From assembly GCA_020025255.1 (NCBI GenBank), contig JAHHSK010000057.1, forward strand, positions 1 through 11,986: a DNA stretch of 11,986 nucleotides, given 5' to 3'. The position numbers and the translations under genes are program-made. Under the pieces are notes generated by a model, which had not been told where the DNA came from, did no database searches, and saw nothing but the letters and a program-made list of their open reading frames with translations. Shown here in pieces: positions 1 to 6,729 of this stretch (position 1 is its first letter; every line of letters begins with the position of its first letter). This DNA comes from Ruthenibacterium sp. (lineage in GTDB: Bacteria > Bacillota > Clostridia > Oscillospirales > Ruminococcaceae).

Positions 1-2
1 AA

Positions 3-887
3 TTAGAACCAGTCGCCGTAGCCCAGCTTGACCAGGTTATCGTGGCTGATCTTCAGGCTTTCAAACGGATCGCGGCCGTAGGTGTCATCCTGCTCTACGA
101 GGAAATATTCGCTGCCGCCGGCAAGGCCTGCTTCGATGCATGCCTTAACAGGCAGAGTGCCTTCGCCGACTTCTGCAAATTCGATGTTGCCGGTAAAGTT
201 CTGCATAAAGCCCATGATTGCCTTCGGATCCGTGAAATCTACGCCGCCTTCCGGTTCCTTGAGCGCGCCGATGCGGTAATCCTTCAGATGAAGCAGACGG
301 ATGCGTCCGGCATACTTCTTGATGAATTCAACCGGATTTTCGCCGCCGCGGTGAATCCAGTGGATATCCAGCTCAAAGCCGAGATTCTTGGCGTTATCCT
401 TGATGATGTCCAGCAGATACTGGCCGTTGTAGCGCCGGAATTCAACATGGTGGTTGTGATAGTACAGATCGATGCCTTCTTCTTTCAGGCGGGCTGCAAT
501 TTCATCTGCCTGTTTTGCAAATTCCATAGCCTTGTCATAGCTTGTCATGCAGTCCATGGGCAGCATGCCGATGCGCAGCATGTCGCAATCCAGCTTGCGG
601 CAGTCTTCCACAATTTTCTTGAAATCGTTTTCGTTGTTCAGATATTCGCCGGGCATGCCTGCGATCATAGGAGCAACGGATGCTGTGCAGGAAGAAACGT
701 TCAGGCCGATTTCGTCAATCGCCTTGCGGAAGCCTGCTACATTTTCCGCTGTCATGGGTACCTGAGAAATTTCCACGCAATGGTAGCCGATATCTGCCAG
801 CTTCTGCATGGATTCAAACGCATCAAATTTCGGCATTTTTGCCGGAGCGATTGTGCTCATCTGAACACCAATTAATCCCTTTTTCAT
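3..887 (-). CDS. TIM-barrel sugar phosphate isomerase/epimerase-family protein
   Basis: A complete 294-residue protein of the xylose isomerase-like TIM-barrel superfamily (COG1082, AP endonuclease 2 type). The motifs seen are YHNHHVEF at residues 143-150, ELDIHW at 172-177, HLKD at 200-203, EVGEG at 239-243 and VEQDD at 264-268. Together they place a Glu (149), Asp (174), His (200) and a late Glu as probable ligands of one divalent metal, as in IolE-like and keto-sugar epimerase relatives. I chose the ATG at 885-887 because a GGAGA ribosome binding site lies just upstream (about 896-901); the upstream in-frame ATG at 918-920 would overlap the previous gene's stop codon and has no such site. 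It is the last gene seen in the operon, 29 nt after the oxidoreductase. No signal peptide, so cytosolic. It could be an isomerase, epimerase, dehydratase or lyase/hydratase on a keto-sugar; the substrate is unknown. Confidence 0.9.
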   Translation of the reverse strand: MKKGLIGVQMSTIAPAKMPKFDAFESMQKLADIGYHCVEISQVPMTAENVAGFRKAIDEIGLNVSSCTASVAPMIAGMPGEYLNNENDFKKIVEDCRKLDCDMLRIGMLPMDCMTSYDKAMEFAKQADEIAARLKEEGIDLYYHNHHVEFRRYNGQYLLDIIKDNAKNLGFELDIHWIHRGGENPVEFIKKYAGRIRLLHLKDYRIGALKEPEGGVDFTDPKAIMGFMQNFTGNIEFAEVGEGTLPVKACIEAGLAGGSEYFLVEQDDTYGRDPFESLKISHDNLVKLGYGDWF

Positions 888-916
888 ACTTCTATTCTCC
901 TTATTGATAAAATAAA

Positions 917-1918
917 TCACACCGGTTCGGCTTCCTGTGTCCGGCCCGCTTTCTGGATGGCATCGATCAAACGGATGCTCATTTCGGCATCCCGCACATG
1001 AATATAATGATCGGTTCCTTCTTCCAGCGCTTTGTAGAAACGGGCAATCAGCTTCGCGTGGCTTGCACCGTAATAGAACTTGGTACCGGGCATACGGGCA
1101 TCTTCCACCAGTTTTTCCCGAGAGCCATCTGCGTCAATGCGGTACAATACATTTTCCAGAATCGCAAATTCTGCTTTTTCCAGGCGCACGCTGATCTGAA
1201 CACTTTCATTGCGGCTGTTGGCTGTGGTAGCCATGAACAGCCCGCGTGCCCCGTTTTCATAAAACAGATTGGCGGCAACCGTATCTTCCACTTCGATGCC
1301 GTAGCCCAAAATCTGCGAAACACTTGCGCGCAGATCCTTCACCTTACCGCCCAGATAATACAAAAGATCCAGCGTATGCACCGACTGGTTGATCATGCAT
1401 CCGCCGCCTGCGGTCTCCCACCGGCCGCGCCATGGCTTGCAGTCATAGTAAGACTTTTCACGCGCCCAAAGCACAATGCCCTTTGTCGCCACAACTTTAC
1501 CGTATTTTCCGCTGTCAATGATATCCTTGAGCATTTCAACCGATTCGTTCAAGCGATTTTGCAGGCAAATACCGATGTGCAGTTCCGGGTGCGCTGCTTC
1601 CAGCGCAACAAACTCCTGTGCTTGCTGCGTATTCAGTGCAACCGGCTTTTCGCAAAAAACATGAATCCCATGTTCTGCAAAATATTTGGATACTGGGTAA
1701 TGCAGATAATGAGGCAGGCAGACGTGTACACAGTCCGGCTTTGCCTGCTGTGCCATCACTTCGTAATCTGTATAGAACGGCACACCTTCCGGTGCACGCT
1801 CTTTTGCTGCCGGGTCGATATCGCACACTGCGCACAGCTCGATTTCCGGATTGCCGGCGATTGCAGCCAGATGTATGGCGGAAATATCGCCAAGGCCGAT
1901 CACTGCTGCTTTTTTCAT
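917..1918 (-). CDS. Gfo/Idh/MocA family NAD(P)-dependent oxidoreductase (operon gene 3)
   Basis: A 333-residue, full-length member of the glucose-fructose oxidoreductase/inositol dehydrogenase family. The Rossmann nucleotide-binding loop GLGDIS is at residues 8-13, with Ser in the third glycine position. An acidic CDIDP at 32-36 follows the second strand and suggests NAD preference. The signature Lys is in CEKP (89-92), and GGGCMINQSVHTLD (171-184) supplies the His181/Asp184 pair expected of the catalytic site. Such enzymes oxidise or reduce a sugar ring hydroxyl or ketone. The ATG is preceded by GAGGAAA at about 1927-1933. It sits between a second Gfo/Idh/MocA gene (80 bp upstream, with a hairpin in the gap) and a TIM-barrel gene (29 bp downstream). 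It is clearly diverged from its upstream homologue: 333 versus 397 residues, with different active-site flanks. The pair are therefore likely to do different steps rather than be a recent duplication. Substrate unknown. Confidence 0.93.
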   Translation of the reverse strand: MKKAAVIGLGDISAIHLAAIAGNPEIELCAVCDIDPAAKERAPEGVPFYTDYEVMAQQAKPDCVHVCLPHYLHYPVSKYFAEHGIHVFCEKPVALNTQQAQEFVALEAAHPELHIGICLQNRLNESVEMLKDIIDSGKYGKVVATKGIVLWAREKSYYDCKPWRGRWETAGGGCMINQSVHTLDLLYYLGGKVKDLRASVSQILGYGIEVEDTVAANLFYENGARGLFMATTANSRNESVQISVRLEKAEFAILENVLYRIDADGSREKLVEDARMPGTKFYYGASHAKLIARFYKALEEGTDHYIHVRDAEMSIRLIDAIQKAGRTQEAEPV

Positions 1919-1943
1919 AAGTTTATTTCCTCACTTCCTGCGG

Positions 1944-1981
1944 AAAAAAAGCGGCAGCAGCGAATGCCGCCGCCGCTTTTT
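1944..1981 (-). terminator. Intra-operon hairpin with U-tract (partial terminator or attenuator)
   Basis: On the minus strand, AAAAAGCGGCGGCGGC pairs with GCTGCTGCCGCTTTTT around an ATTC loop. Two positions are G-U wobbles, so the full 16-bp stem forms only in the minus-strand RNA; on the plus strand those positions are A-C mismatches. The stem is followed by a seven-base T run. It lies 17 nt after the stop of the long oxidoreductase and about 11 nt before the Shine-Dalgarno of the next gene. With no room for a new promoter, the two distal genes must be read through it. Confidence 0.6.
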
Positions 1982-1997
1982 GCTGCGTCGCACGATA

Positions 1998-3191
1998 TTA
2001 CTCGCGAACCGGGAATTTTCCCTCTTCCGCAATATACTTGTTCAACTCTGCAGCATATTCTTCCGGATCGACCGGGTTGCTTACTTCCTTACCCAGCCAG
2101 TTGGAAAGCTGCGAAGCATTTGCAAGGTTTACACCATTGATGCCGTCGGAGCCCGGAGCCAGAAGCGGGGTGCCGTCGATCACATGCTGTGCAAAGTTTT
2201 CCATAACGGTGGTGTGCTGGAATCCCCAGCCATCGGTGTTTTCGAATTCTTCCACGGTATACAGCGTATTGCCTGCCGAGTTGCCGCTTGTCAAACGAGA
2301 CATTTCCACCATGGTCATGGTGTTGTTCAGCTCTTCCTCGGACTTGTTCATGCGGTATACTTTTGCCTTCTTGCTGTCCTCTACCACGATCTTGCCGTTG
2401 TCGAGGTCGATTTCCAGACGATCGGTGCCGCATGCATCGTGGGTGCAGGTGATGAATGTACCGGTTGCGCCATTCGGGAATTCTACCAGCATGGTAACAT
2501 CGTTTTCAACGGCGATGTCACGGTGTGCACCGCAGATGTTCTTGGAATAAACCTTCGTCGGAACACCGCAGATCCACTGCCACAGATCCAGCTGATGCGG
2601 AGCCTGGTTTACCAGCACGCCGCCGCCTTCGCCGCCCCAGGTTGCGCGCCAATCGCTCTGGCGGTAGTAGCTGTCCGGACGCCACCATGTATTGATGATC
2701 CAGTTGGTGCGGCGGATTTCGCCCAGTTCGCCGGAAGCAACGATCTCTTTGATTTTCTGGTACAGCTTGTTGGTACGCTGATTGAACATGATGCCGAATG
2801 CAACATCGGGATGCTCTGCTGCGCACTTGTTCATTGCCATAACGTCCTTTGCGCGCACGCCGGCGGGCTTTTCAACCAGCACGTTCATGCCATGCTCCAG
2901 GCAGTAAATTGCGATTTCGTGGTGCAGATAGTGCGGAACCGTAGTGATGACCGCATCCACCGTACCGGAAGCCACCATTTCCTTCCAATCCTTGAAGAAC
3001 GGGATTTCCGGATATTTTTCCTTGCACATTTTCTCCTTTTCCGGATCGATGTCGCAAAGTGCGCCGAGTGCGCAGTGCGGGGGGCATTCCGGTGCTGCCA
3101 GTCCGGGGAATCCGCCCTTACCTGTCAGGAAGCCGGCATACGAACCGCCCTGTGCACCAATACCGATCAGACCGAATCTTACTTTTTCCAT
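1998..3191 (-). CDS. Gfo/Idh/MocA family NAD(P)-dependent oxidoreductase, long form (operon gene 2)
   Basis: A 397-residue oxidoreductase. The canonical dinucleotide-binding GIGAQG is at residues 10-15 and CDIDP at 46-50 follows the second strand. EKP at 107-109 carries the conserved Lys, and the EGGGVLVNQAPHQLD block (188-202) supplies His199 and Asp202. An insertion (about 22-41, including APECPPHC) lies between the first helix and second strand, and the C-terminal substrate domain is extended, so the protein is longer than the usual 330-370 residues. A WW..DSYYRQSDWRATW segment (169-185) is an aromatic-rich substrate-pocket element typical of a subgroup in anaerobic Firmicutes. I chose the ATG at 3189-3191 because AAAGGAGAG sits at a normal distance upstream; a further in-frame ATG at 3221 lacks a comparable site. 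It follows the first TIM-barrel gene by 77 bp. Probably oxidises or reduces a pyranose or glycoside hydroxyl using NAD(P); the exact substrate is not visible. Confidence 0.93.
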   Translation of the reverse strand: MEKVRFGLIGIGAQGGSYAGFLTGKGGFPGLAAPECPPHCALGALCDIDPEKEKMCKEKYPEIPFFKDWKEMVASGTVDAVITTVPHYLHHEIAIYCLEHGMNVLVEKPAGVRAKDVMAMNKCAAEHPDVAFGIMFNQRTNKLYQKIKEIVASGELGEIRRTNWIINTWWRPDSYYRQSDWRATWGGEGGGVLVNQAPHQLDLWQWICGVPTKVYSKNICGAHRDIAVENDVTMLVEFPNGATGTFITCTHDACGTDRLEIDLDNGKIVVEDSKKAKVYRMNKSEEELNNTMTMVEMSRLTSGNSAGNTLYTVEEFENTDGWGFQHTTVMENFAQHVIDGTPLLAPGSDGINGVNLANASQLSNWLGKEVSNPVDPEEYAAELNKYIAEEGKFPVRE

Positions 3192-3239
3192 AATAACATT
3201 CTCTCCTTTATGTCTAATCAAACAAAAACTACTTTATCG

Positions 3240-3259
3240 AAAGCGGAAAGCACCGCTTT
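3240..3259 (-). other. Small intergenic hairpin in the operon
   Basis: A 7-bp stem, AAAGCGG/CCGCTTT, with a 6-nt loop, 10 nt after the stop of the first operon gene. No T-run follows directly on the minus strand, so it is not a convincing terminator. It may be an RNA-stability or processing element. Confidence 0.3.
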
Positions 3260-3268
3260 GGATCAAAA

Positions 3269-4144
3269 TCAGATCGCATCCAAAATTTCTTTCAGTGCGT
3301 TGTACTGCATGGCATATCCTTCTGCCCCGTCTTTTGCCTTGTTTTCTTTGATGACGTTTTTTGCGTCCTCGGTTTCGAGCGACTGCAGAGCGTCGAACAA
3401 GACAAGGTGCGGTTCCAGTGTCAAAAAGCCTGTGTAGCCTTCATCCCGGATAGCACGCGTCAGCAGCTGGCGGATCTTGCCTTCCCCGGTACCGCACAGC
3501 ACATTTTCCTTATCATCGGTCACCGCATCCTTGATGTGGATGTATTCAATGTACGGACGCAGAAGATCCCAGCATTTTTCGGTATCTTCCCCGCACTGAA
3601 CAAAGTTTGCAAAATCGAATGCAGCGCGGAAATGCGGGCTTGCCAGTGCATCAAAAATCACTTTGCAGCGCGCTGCTGTATCACCGTAGATATCCTTTTC
3701 ATTTTCGTGCAGCAGCACAATGCCGTGCTTTTGCGCAATTTCATCAAAACGGCGCAGCTTTTCAATTACAACGTCCCGGTAATCATCGGCATTTTTGCCT
3801 TCCGGAATAAAGAAGCTGAACATACGGATGTAACGGCAATCGAGCATTTTTGCGATCTCGCACAGGCGATCCAGATCGACCAGCTGCTTTTCAAAGCCTT
3901 CCTCATCTTCTACGCCCACCTTGCCGATCGGTGAGCCGATCGAGGAGACCTTGACGCCGTACTGTGCAAGACGCGGCATCAGCTTTTCGCGAACCTCGTC
4001 CACAGTGTATTCCGCAACGCCTTTGCCGTCTGCGGAACGCAGGGAGATATAATTCATCCCCAGTGCGGTGACAGTTTCCAGCTGTTTTGTGAAATCGGAA
4101 CTGATTTCATCCGAAAAGCCGGAAATATGGATGTTTTCTTTCAT
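3269..4144 (-). CDS. TIM-barrel sugar phosphate isomerase/epimerase-family protein (operon gene 1)
   Basis: A 291-residue xylose isomerase-like TIM barrel, the first gene of the operon. It starts with the family hallmark ISGFSDEIS (7-15). HENEKDIYGD at 146-155 is characteristic of a COG1082 subgroup. Metal-ligand candidates are Glu147 or Glu149, Asp177 (FDFANF), His203 (YIHIKDA) and Glu233 (TLEPHL); GTGEG at 218-222 is a further active-site loop. It is only distantly similar to the operon's other TIM barrel (3-887), which has YHNHHVEF instead of HENEK, so the two probably catalyse different reactions. The ATG is supported by CTCCTTT (minus-strand AAAGGAG) at 4154-4160. It is divergent from the AraC-type gene across a 216-bp regulatory gap. 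No export signal. Plausible roles are epimerase/isomerase, or lyase/hydratase on a 3-keto sugar; the sequence alone does not decide. Confidence 0.91.
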   Translation of the reverse strand: MKENIHISGFSDEISSDFTKQLETVTALGMNYISLRSADGKGVAEYTVDEVREKLMPRLAQYGVKVSSIGSPIGKVGVEDEEGFEKQLVDLDRLCEIAKMLDCRYIRMFSFFIPEGKNADDYRDVVIEKLRRFDEIAQKHGIVLLHENEKDIYGDTAARCKVIFDALASPHFRAAFDFANFVQCGEDTEKCWDLLRPYIEYIHIKDAVTDDKENVLCGTGEGKIRQLLTRAIRDEGYTGFLTLEPHLVLFDALQSLETEDAKNVIKENKAKDGAEGYAMQYNALKEILDAI

Positions 4145-4224
4145 ATGCGACTGCTCCTTTTATCTGTTGGCCGATATGCTATGTTTATTTACAGCATGCC
4201 GACATAAAACTATATACTATCACA

Positions 4225-4233
4225 AGTATAACA
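4225..4233 (-). promoter_or_regulatory. Extended -10 element, candidate promoter of the four-gene sugar operon
   Basis: Read on the minus strand this is TGTTATACT, an extended -10 (TG-N-TATACT). No good -35 sits at the right distance (about 4248-4253), as expected for an activator-dependent promoter. Transcription would start near 4218 and leave a leader of about 74 nt before the first gene. The candidate AraC operator begins where the -35 should be. Confidence 0.45.
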
Positions 4234-4251
4234 CACTGATTTGCAACGTTG

Positions 4252-4292
4252 ATTGTTATTATTGCTTGACACATTGCGAAAATTGTTTTAAA
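4252..4292. promoter_or_regulatory. Candidate AraC-type operator: two direct repeats 21 bp apart
   Basis: The core ATTGTT..ATTGCT (4252-4266) recurs as ATTGCG..ATTGTT (4273-4287). All four ATTG blocks keep the same register: starts at 4252, 4261, 4273 and 4282. By eye 14 of 21 positions match between the two repeats. A 21-bp, two-helical-turn period is the known spacing of AraC half-sites. The site covers the regulator's -35 and -10 and abuts the missing -35 of the divergent operon, so one bound dimer could repress one and activate the other. Binding is inferred. Confidence 0.45.
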
Positions 4293-4294
4293 CT
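4266..4294 (+). promoter_or_regulatory. Promoter of the AraC-family regulator
   Basis: A perfect -35 TTGACA (4266-4271) is followed after 17 bp by TAAACT (4289-4294, four of six consensus bases). Transcription would start near 4301, giving a leader of about 60 nt before the TTG start. The promoter is overlapped by the candidate tandem operator at 4252-4292, which suggests autorepression by the regulator. Confidence 0.65.
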
Positions 4295-4360
4295 CATTAC
4301 AAAAGTTCGATTTGTTTTTCTGATTTATTTATTTTTCCGCAAAGAAAGGATGTGTGTTTT

Positions 4361-5245
4361 TTGGGTGGAAAAATCCAGAAATTCACAGTACGGCAGAGCA
4401 TGCTCTCCAACAGCTTTGAAATCTACCGTTATCGTGACTCATATCTGAATGATATTGCACTGCATCATCATGATTTTTATGAAGTTTATCTTTTTTTGAA
4501 CGGAAATGTCAATTACACGATCGAAAGCCGCAACTACCATCTGCTTCCCGGCGACATTCTTCTCATCAATCCCATGGAACTGCACCAGCCGCGCATCACA
4601 ATGGAAAAGCATCCATATGAACGGATTGTCTTATGGGTGAACAAATCTTTTCTGGAACAGTTCAGCACACCCGCAACCACACTGACGCACTGCTTCGATT
4701 CCTCGGTGCCCGGCCACACAAACCTTCTGCGGCTTCCGCCCACCGTGCGCCAGCACATCACCGATCTTATGGAACGGCTTGTCAGTGAATCCAACAGCAC
4801 CGAATACGGCTCAGATATCGCATCGCTGGGCTGTTTGATTGAGCTTTTGGTTGAGCTGAACCGTCAATCCAAGCATTTTGCGCAGCATCATGAAGTTACC
4901 GATAAATCCGGGCCGATCGTGACGGATGTTTTGAATTATATCAATGAGCATTATCACGAGGAGCTGTCTTTGGATATGCTTGCCTCCCGCTTTTTTGTGA
5001 ACAAATATCATCTTTCCCATGAATTCAACCGCCTTGTGGGGACAAGCATCTACCGTTATATCATTCAAAAGCGTCTTGTCATTGCAAAACAAATGCTCGC
5101 GGATGGCCTGCCCCCAACCGACGTCTATCAGCATTGCGGGTTCGGGGATTATTCCAATTTTTACCGCGCCTTCAAATCCGAATACAGCATCAGCCCGAAG
5201 GATTTTGCGATTGCTGCCCGCGCAGACGACAACGCCTCGATTTGA
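4361..5245 (+). CDS. AraC-family transcriptional regulator
   Basis: A roughly 294-residue regulator. The N-terminal half is a cupin ligand-sensing domain, with HHHDFYEVYLFLNG at about 35-48 and LPGDILLINPMELHQP at about 62-77. The C-terminal ~105 residues are the double helix-turn-helix DNA-binding domain: LSLDMLASRFFVNKYHLSHEF for the first HTH, and DVYQHCGFGDYSNFYRAFKSEYSISPKDF for the AraC signature. The start is uncertain. The GTG at 4352 is one base from the AAAGGA site at 4345-4350, too close to serve. The in-frame TTG at 4361 has a 10-nt spacing and is preferred here; an ATG at 4400 has no good site. It is divergent from the four-gene sugar operon and is inferred to sense a sugar or aglycone-type ligand and activate that operon. 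It is terminated by the hairpin at 5271-5312, convergent with rmuC. Confidence 0.92.
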   Translation: MGGKIQKFTVRQSMLSNSFEIYRYRDSYLNDIALHHHDFYEVYLFLNGNVNYTIESRNYHLLPGDILLINPMELHQPRITMEKHPYERIVLWVNKSFLEQFSTPATTLTHCFDSSVPGHTNLLRLPPTVRQHITDLMERLVSESNSTEYGSDIASLGCLIELLVELNRQSKHFAQHHEVTDKSGPIVTDVLNYINEHYHEELSLDMLASRFFVNKYHLSHEFNRLVGTSIYRYIIQKRLVIAKQMLADGLPPTDVYQHCGFGDYSNFYRAFKSEYSISPKDFAIAARADDNASI

Positions 5246-5270
5246 ATTGTCCTTGTGCTGTAAATCAAAC

Positions 5271-5312
5271 AAAGACACCTGTGCCGAAAAATAAAGGCAC
5301 AGGTGTCTTTTT
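5271..5312. terminator. Bidirectional intrinsic terminator between araC-type gene and rmuC
   Basis: A perfect 15-bp stem, AAAGACACCTGTGCC (5271-5285) and GGCACAGGTGTCTTT (5296-5310), with a 10-nt AT-rich loop. It is flanked by T runs on the plus strand (5308-5312) and, more weakly, on the minus strand. It serves the convergent regulator and rmuC genes; the rmuC stop codon touches its edge. Confidence 0.88.
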
Positions 5313-6622
5313 CAGTTCGTATCCTGCGATAAAGCTTCGTTCTCCGGCATTGCCGTCACACTGCTCAGGCGCCGACGGATCTGCCGTGTGCGCACGCCCA
5401 CAAGATTTTCCAATGCGGAATCCGCCTGTCGGATGCGGGTCTGCGCCTGTTCCAGCGCAGTTCCAAACGTTTCAAATTCCGCTTTGACACTGCTCAGCAC
5501 ATCCCACACTTCCCCGGAACGCTTTTGAATTGCAAGCGTCTTGAAGCCCATTTGCAGGCTGTTCAGAAGCGCGGCCATGGTTGTGGGGCCTGCGATCACG
5601 ATTTTGAATTCCGATTGCAGACGTTCCACCATGCCGCGGCGCACCACTTCCGCATACAATCCTTCCACCGGAAGGAACATGATGCCGAAATCCGTTGTAT
5701 CGGGCACACGGATGTATTTTGTATGGATATCCTTTGCAAACGCCCGGATCCTTTGCTCCAATGTTTTCGCTGCCGCTTCCACCTGCACCGGGTCTGCCGT
5801 ATCATAGGCATCCAGCAGCGCATGGTAAGCATCCGAAGGGAATTTGGCGTCGATCGGCAGATACACCGGCTCGGTGCCGTCCCCCGGCAGCTTTACCGCA
5901 TATTCCACCCGTTCGCTGCTGCCCTTCACAGTTGCCACATTTTCCGCGTACTGTTCCGGCGCAAGGATCTGTTCCAAAATCGCCCCCAGCTGGATTTCCC
6001 CCAGGATGCCGCGTGTTTTCACATTGCTCAGCACCTTTTTCAAATCGCCCACACCGGCTGCCAGCGTCTGCATCTCGCCCAGCCCGCGATATACGTTTTC
6101 CAGCTGCTCACTCACGCGGCTGAACGAGCGGGTCAGCGTTTCATCCAATGTTTTCTGCAGCTTTTCATCAACCGTACGGCGCATTTCATCCAGCCTTCGC
6201 CCGTTATCCTGCTGCATTGCACCAATGCGCTGTTCCATGGTAATGCGGATGTTTTCCAGCTTCTGCTCGCTTTCAAGCGCGCCCGCATTCATTCTCTGCT
6301 GCATCAGCTGCAGCTGATCCGCTACCGTTTTTTGCAGCGATGTCTGACGGAACGCAAGCTGTTCACTCAGTTCCCGCAGACGCACATCCTGCGCTTGTGC
6401 CGCCTGATGCTGTGCATTCGCCTGCATCTGCGCTGCGGTGCGCATGGAATTGTGCACATTATCCGAAAGCTCTGTGCGCAGCAGGCGCATTTCATCCCGC
6501 AGCTCCTGTGAAAGCGCCTCCAGCCGCCGCACCTGTTCTTCCTTTTTCGGTCGCAGCAGGATGCTGAACAAAGAGAATCCCGCCGCCAGCCCTGCAAGGG
6601 TCAATGTAATATATTCGATCAT
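5312..6622 (-). CDS. rmuC: RmuC-family DNA recombination protein
   Basis: A 436-residue protein of normal length for the RmuC family. One N-terminal membrane segment (about 4-23) is followed by a long Gln/Glu/Arg-rich coiled coil (about 28-190) and then the RmuC core. Conserved core blocks are NVKTRGILGEIQLGAILEQIL (about 200-220), LPIDAKFP (255-262), FLPVEGLYAEV (316-326) and a GPTTMAALLNSLQMGF segment (345-360). In E. coli, RmuC limits inversion between short inverted repeats, and the core is related to PD-(D/E)XK nucleases; LPIDAKFP carries the D-x-K expected of that fold. The family relation is known, while nuclease activity here is inferred. The start is set by AAGGAG at about 6631-6636. 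It has its own promoter (6687-6715) and ends 2 bp from the shared bidirectional terminator. No functional link to the neighbouring sugar operon is apparent. Confidence 0.94.
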   Translation of the reverse strand: MIEYITLTLAGLAAGFSLFSILLRPKKEEQVRRLEALSQELRDEMRLLRTELSDNVHNSMRTAAQMQANAQHQAAQAQDVRLRELSEQLAFRQTSLQKTVADQLQLMQQRMNAGALESEQKLENIRITMEQRIGAMQQDNGRRLDEMRRTVDEKLQKTLDETLTRSFSRVSEQLENVYRGLGEMQTLAAGVGDLKKVLSNVKTRGILGEIQLGAILEQILAPEQYAENVATVKGSSERVEYAVKLPGDGTEPVYLPIDAKFPSDAYHALLDAYDTADPVQVEAAAKTLEQRIRAFAKDIHTKYIRVPDTTDFGIMFLPVEGLYAEVVRRGMVERLQSEFKIVIAGPTTMAALLNSLQMGFKTLAIQKRSGEVWDVLSSVKAEFETFGTALEQAQTRIRQADSALENLVGVRTRQIRRRLSSVTAMPENEALSQDTN

Positions 6623-6686
6623 GCTTTATCTCCTTTGCCGCACCGTAAGGCTGTGTGATATGCTCCGCGGTGCTGTCATAAAATAC

Positions 6687-6715
6687 AGTATACGAGGAAA
6701 TCCTCTGTAAATCAA
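6687..6715 (-). promoter_or_regulatory. Promoter of rmuC
   Basis: On the minus strand, TTGATT (6710-6715) and TATACT (6687-6692) are 17 bp apart, four and five of six consensus bases. The start would be near 6680 with a leader of about 58 nt. The spacer contains the palindrome GAGGA-AA-TCCTC (6694-6705). No equally clear promoter for the divergent deacetylase gene was found in this gap. Confidence 0.6.
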
Positions 6716-6729
6716 CAACGAAGGCGGCG

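Noticed and set aside
998..2140. A 380-codon plus-strand open frame
   Set aside because: Antisense to the 917-1918 oxidoreductase; composition (His, Cys and Arg rich) is typical of a shadow frame.
3240..3259. Hairpin after the first operon gene as an intrinsic terminator
   Set aside because: Only 7 bp and followed by CGATAAAG rather than a T-run on the minus strand.
1851..3437. A 528-codon open frame on the plus strand opposite the two oxidoreductase genes
   Set aside because: It is antisense to two genes with clear family motifs, has no recognisable domain and no ribosome binding site, and its length follows from the codon bias of the opposite strand.
3..4144. Reading the operon as a myo-inositol (iol) operon or as a C-glycoside deglycosidase (dgp/dfg) operon
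   Set aside because: IolB, IolC, IolD and similar genes are absent, and no small DUF6379-like subunit is present. The family members alone do not justify either gene name.
4145..4218. A riboswitch or leader peptide in the operon leader
   Set aside because: At about 74 nt it shows no known riboswitch core, no strong terminator and no short ORF with a ribosome binding site.
4068..4448. A 126-codon plus-strand open frame running through the divergent regulatory region into the AraC-type gene
   Set aside because: It overlaps the promoter and operator signals, starts inside the opposite-strand TIM-barrel gene and is in a different frame from the regulator; no domain.
5525..6511. A 328-codon plus-strand open frame
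   Set aside because: Antisense to rmuC, whose conserved core is unmistakable; no domain or start signal.
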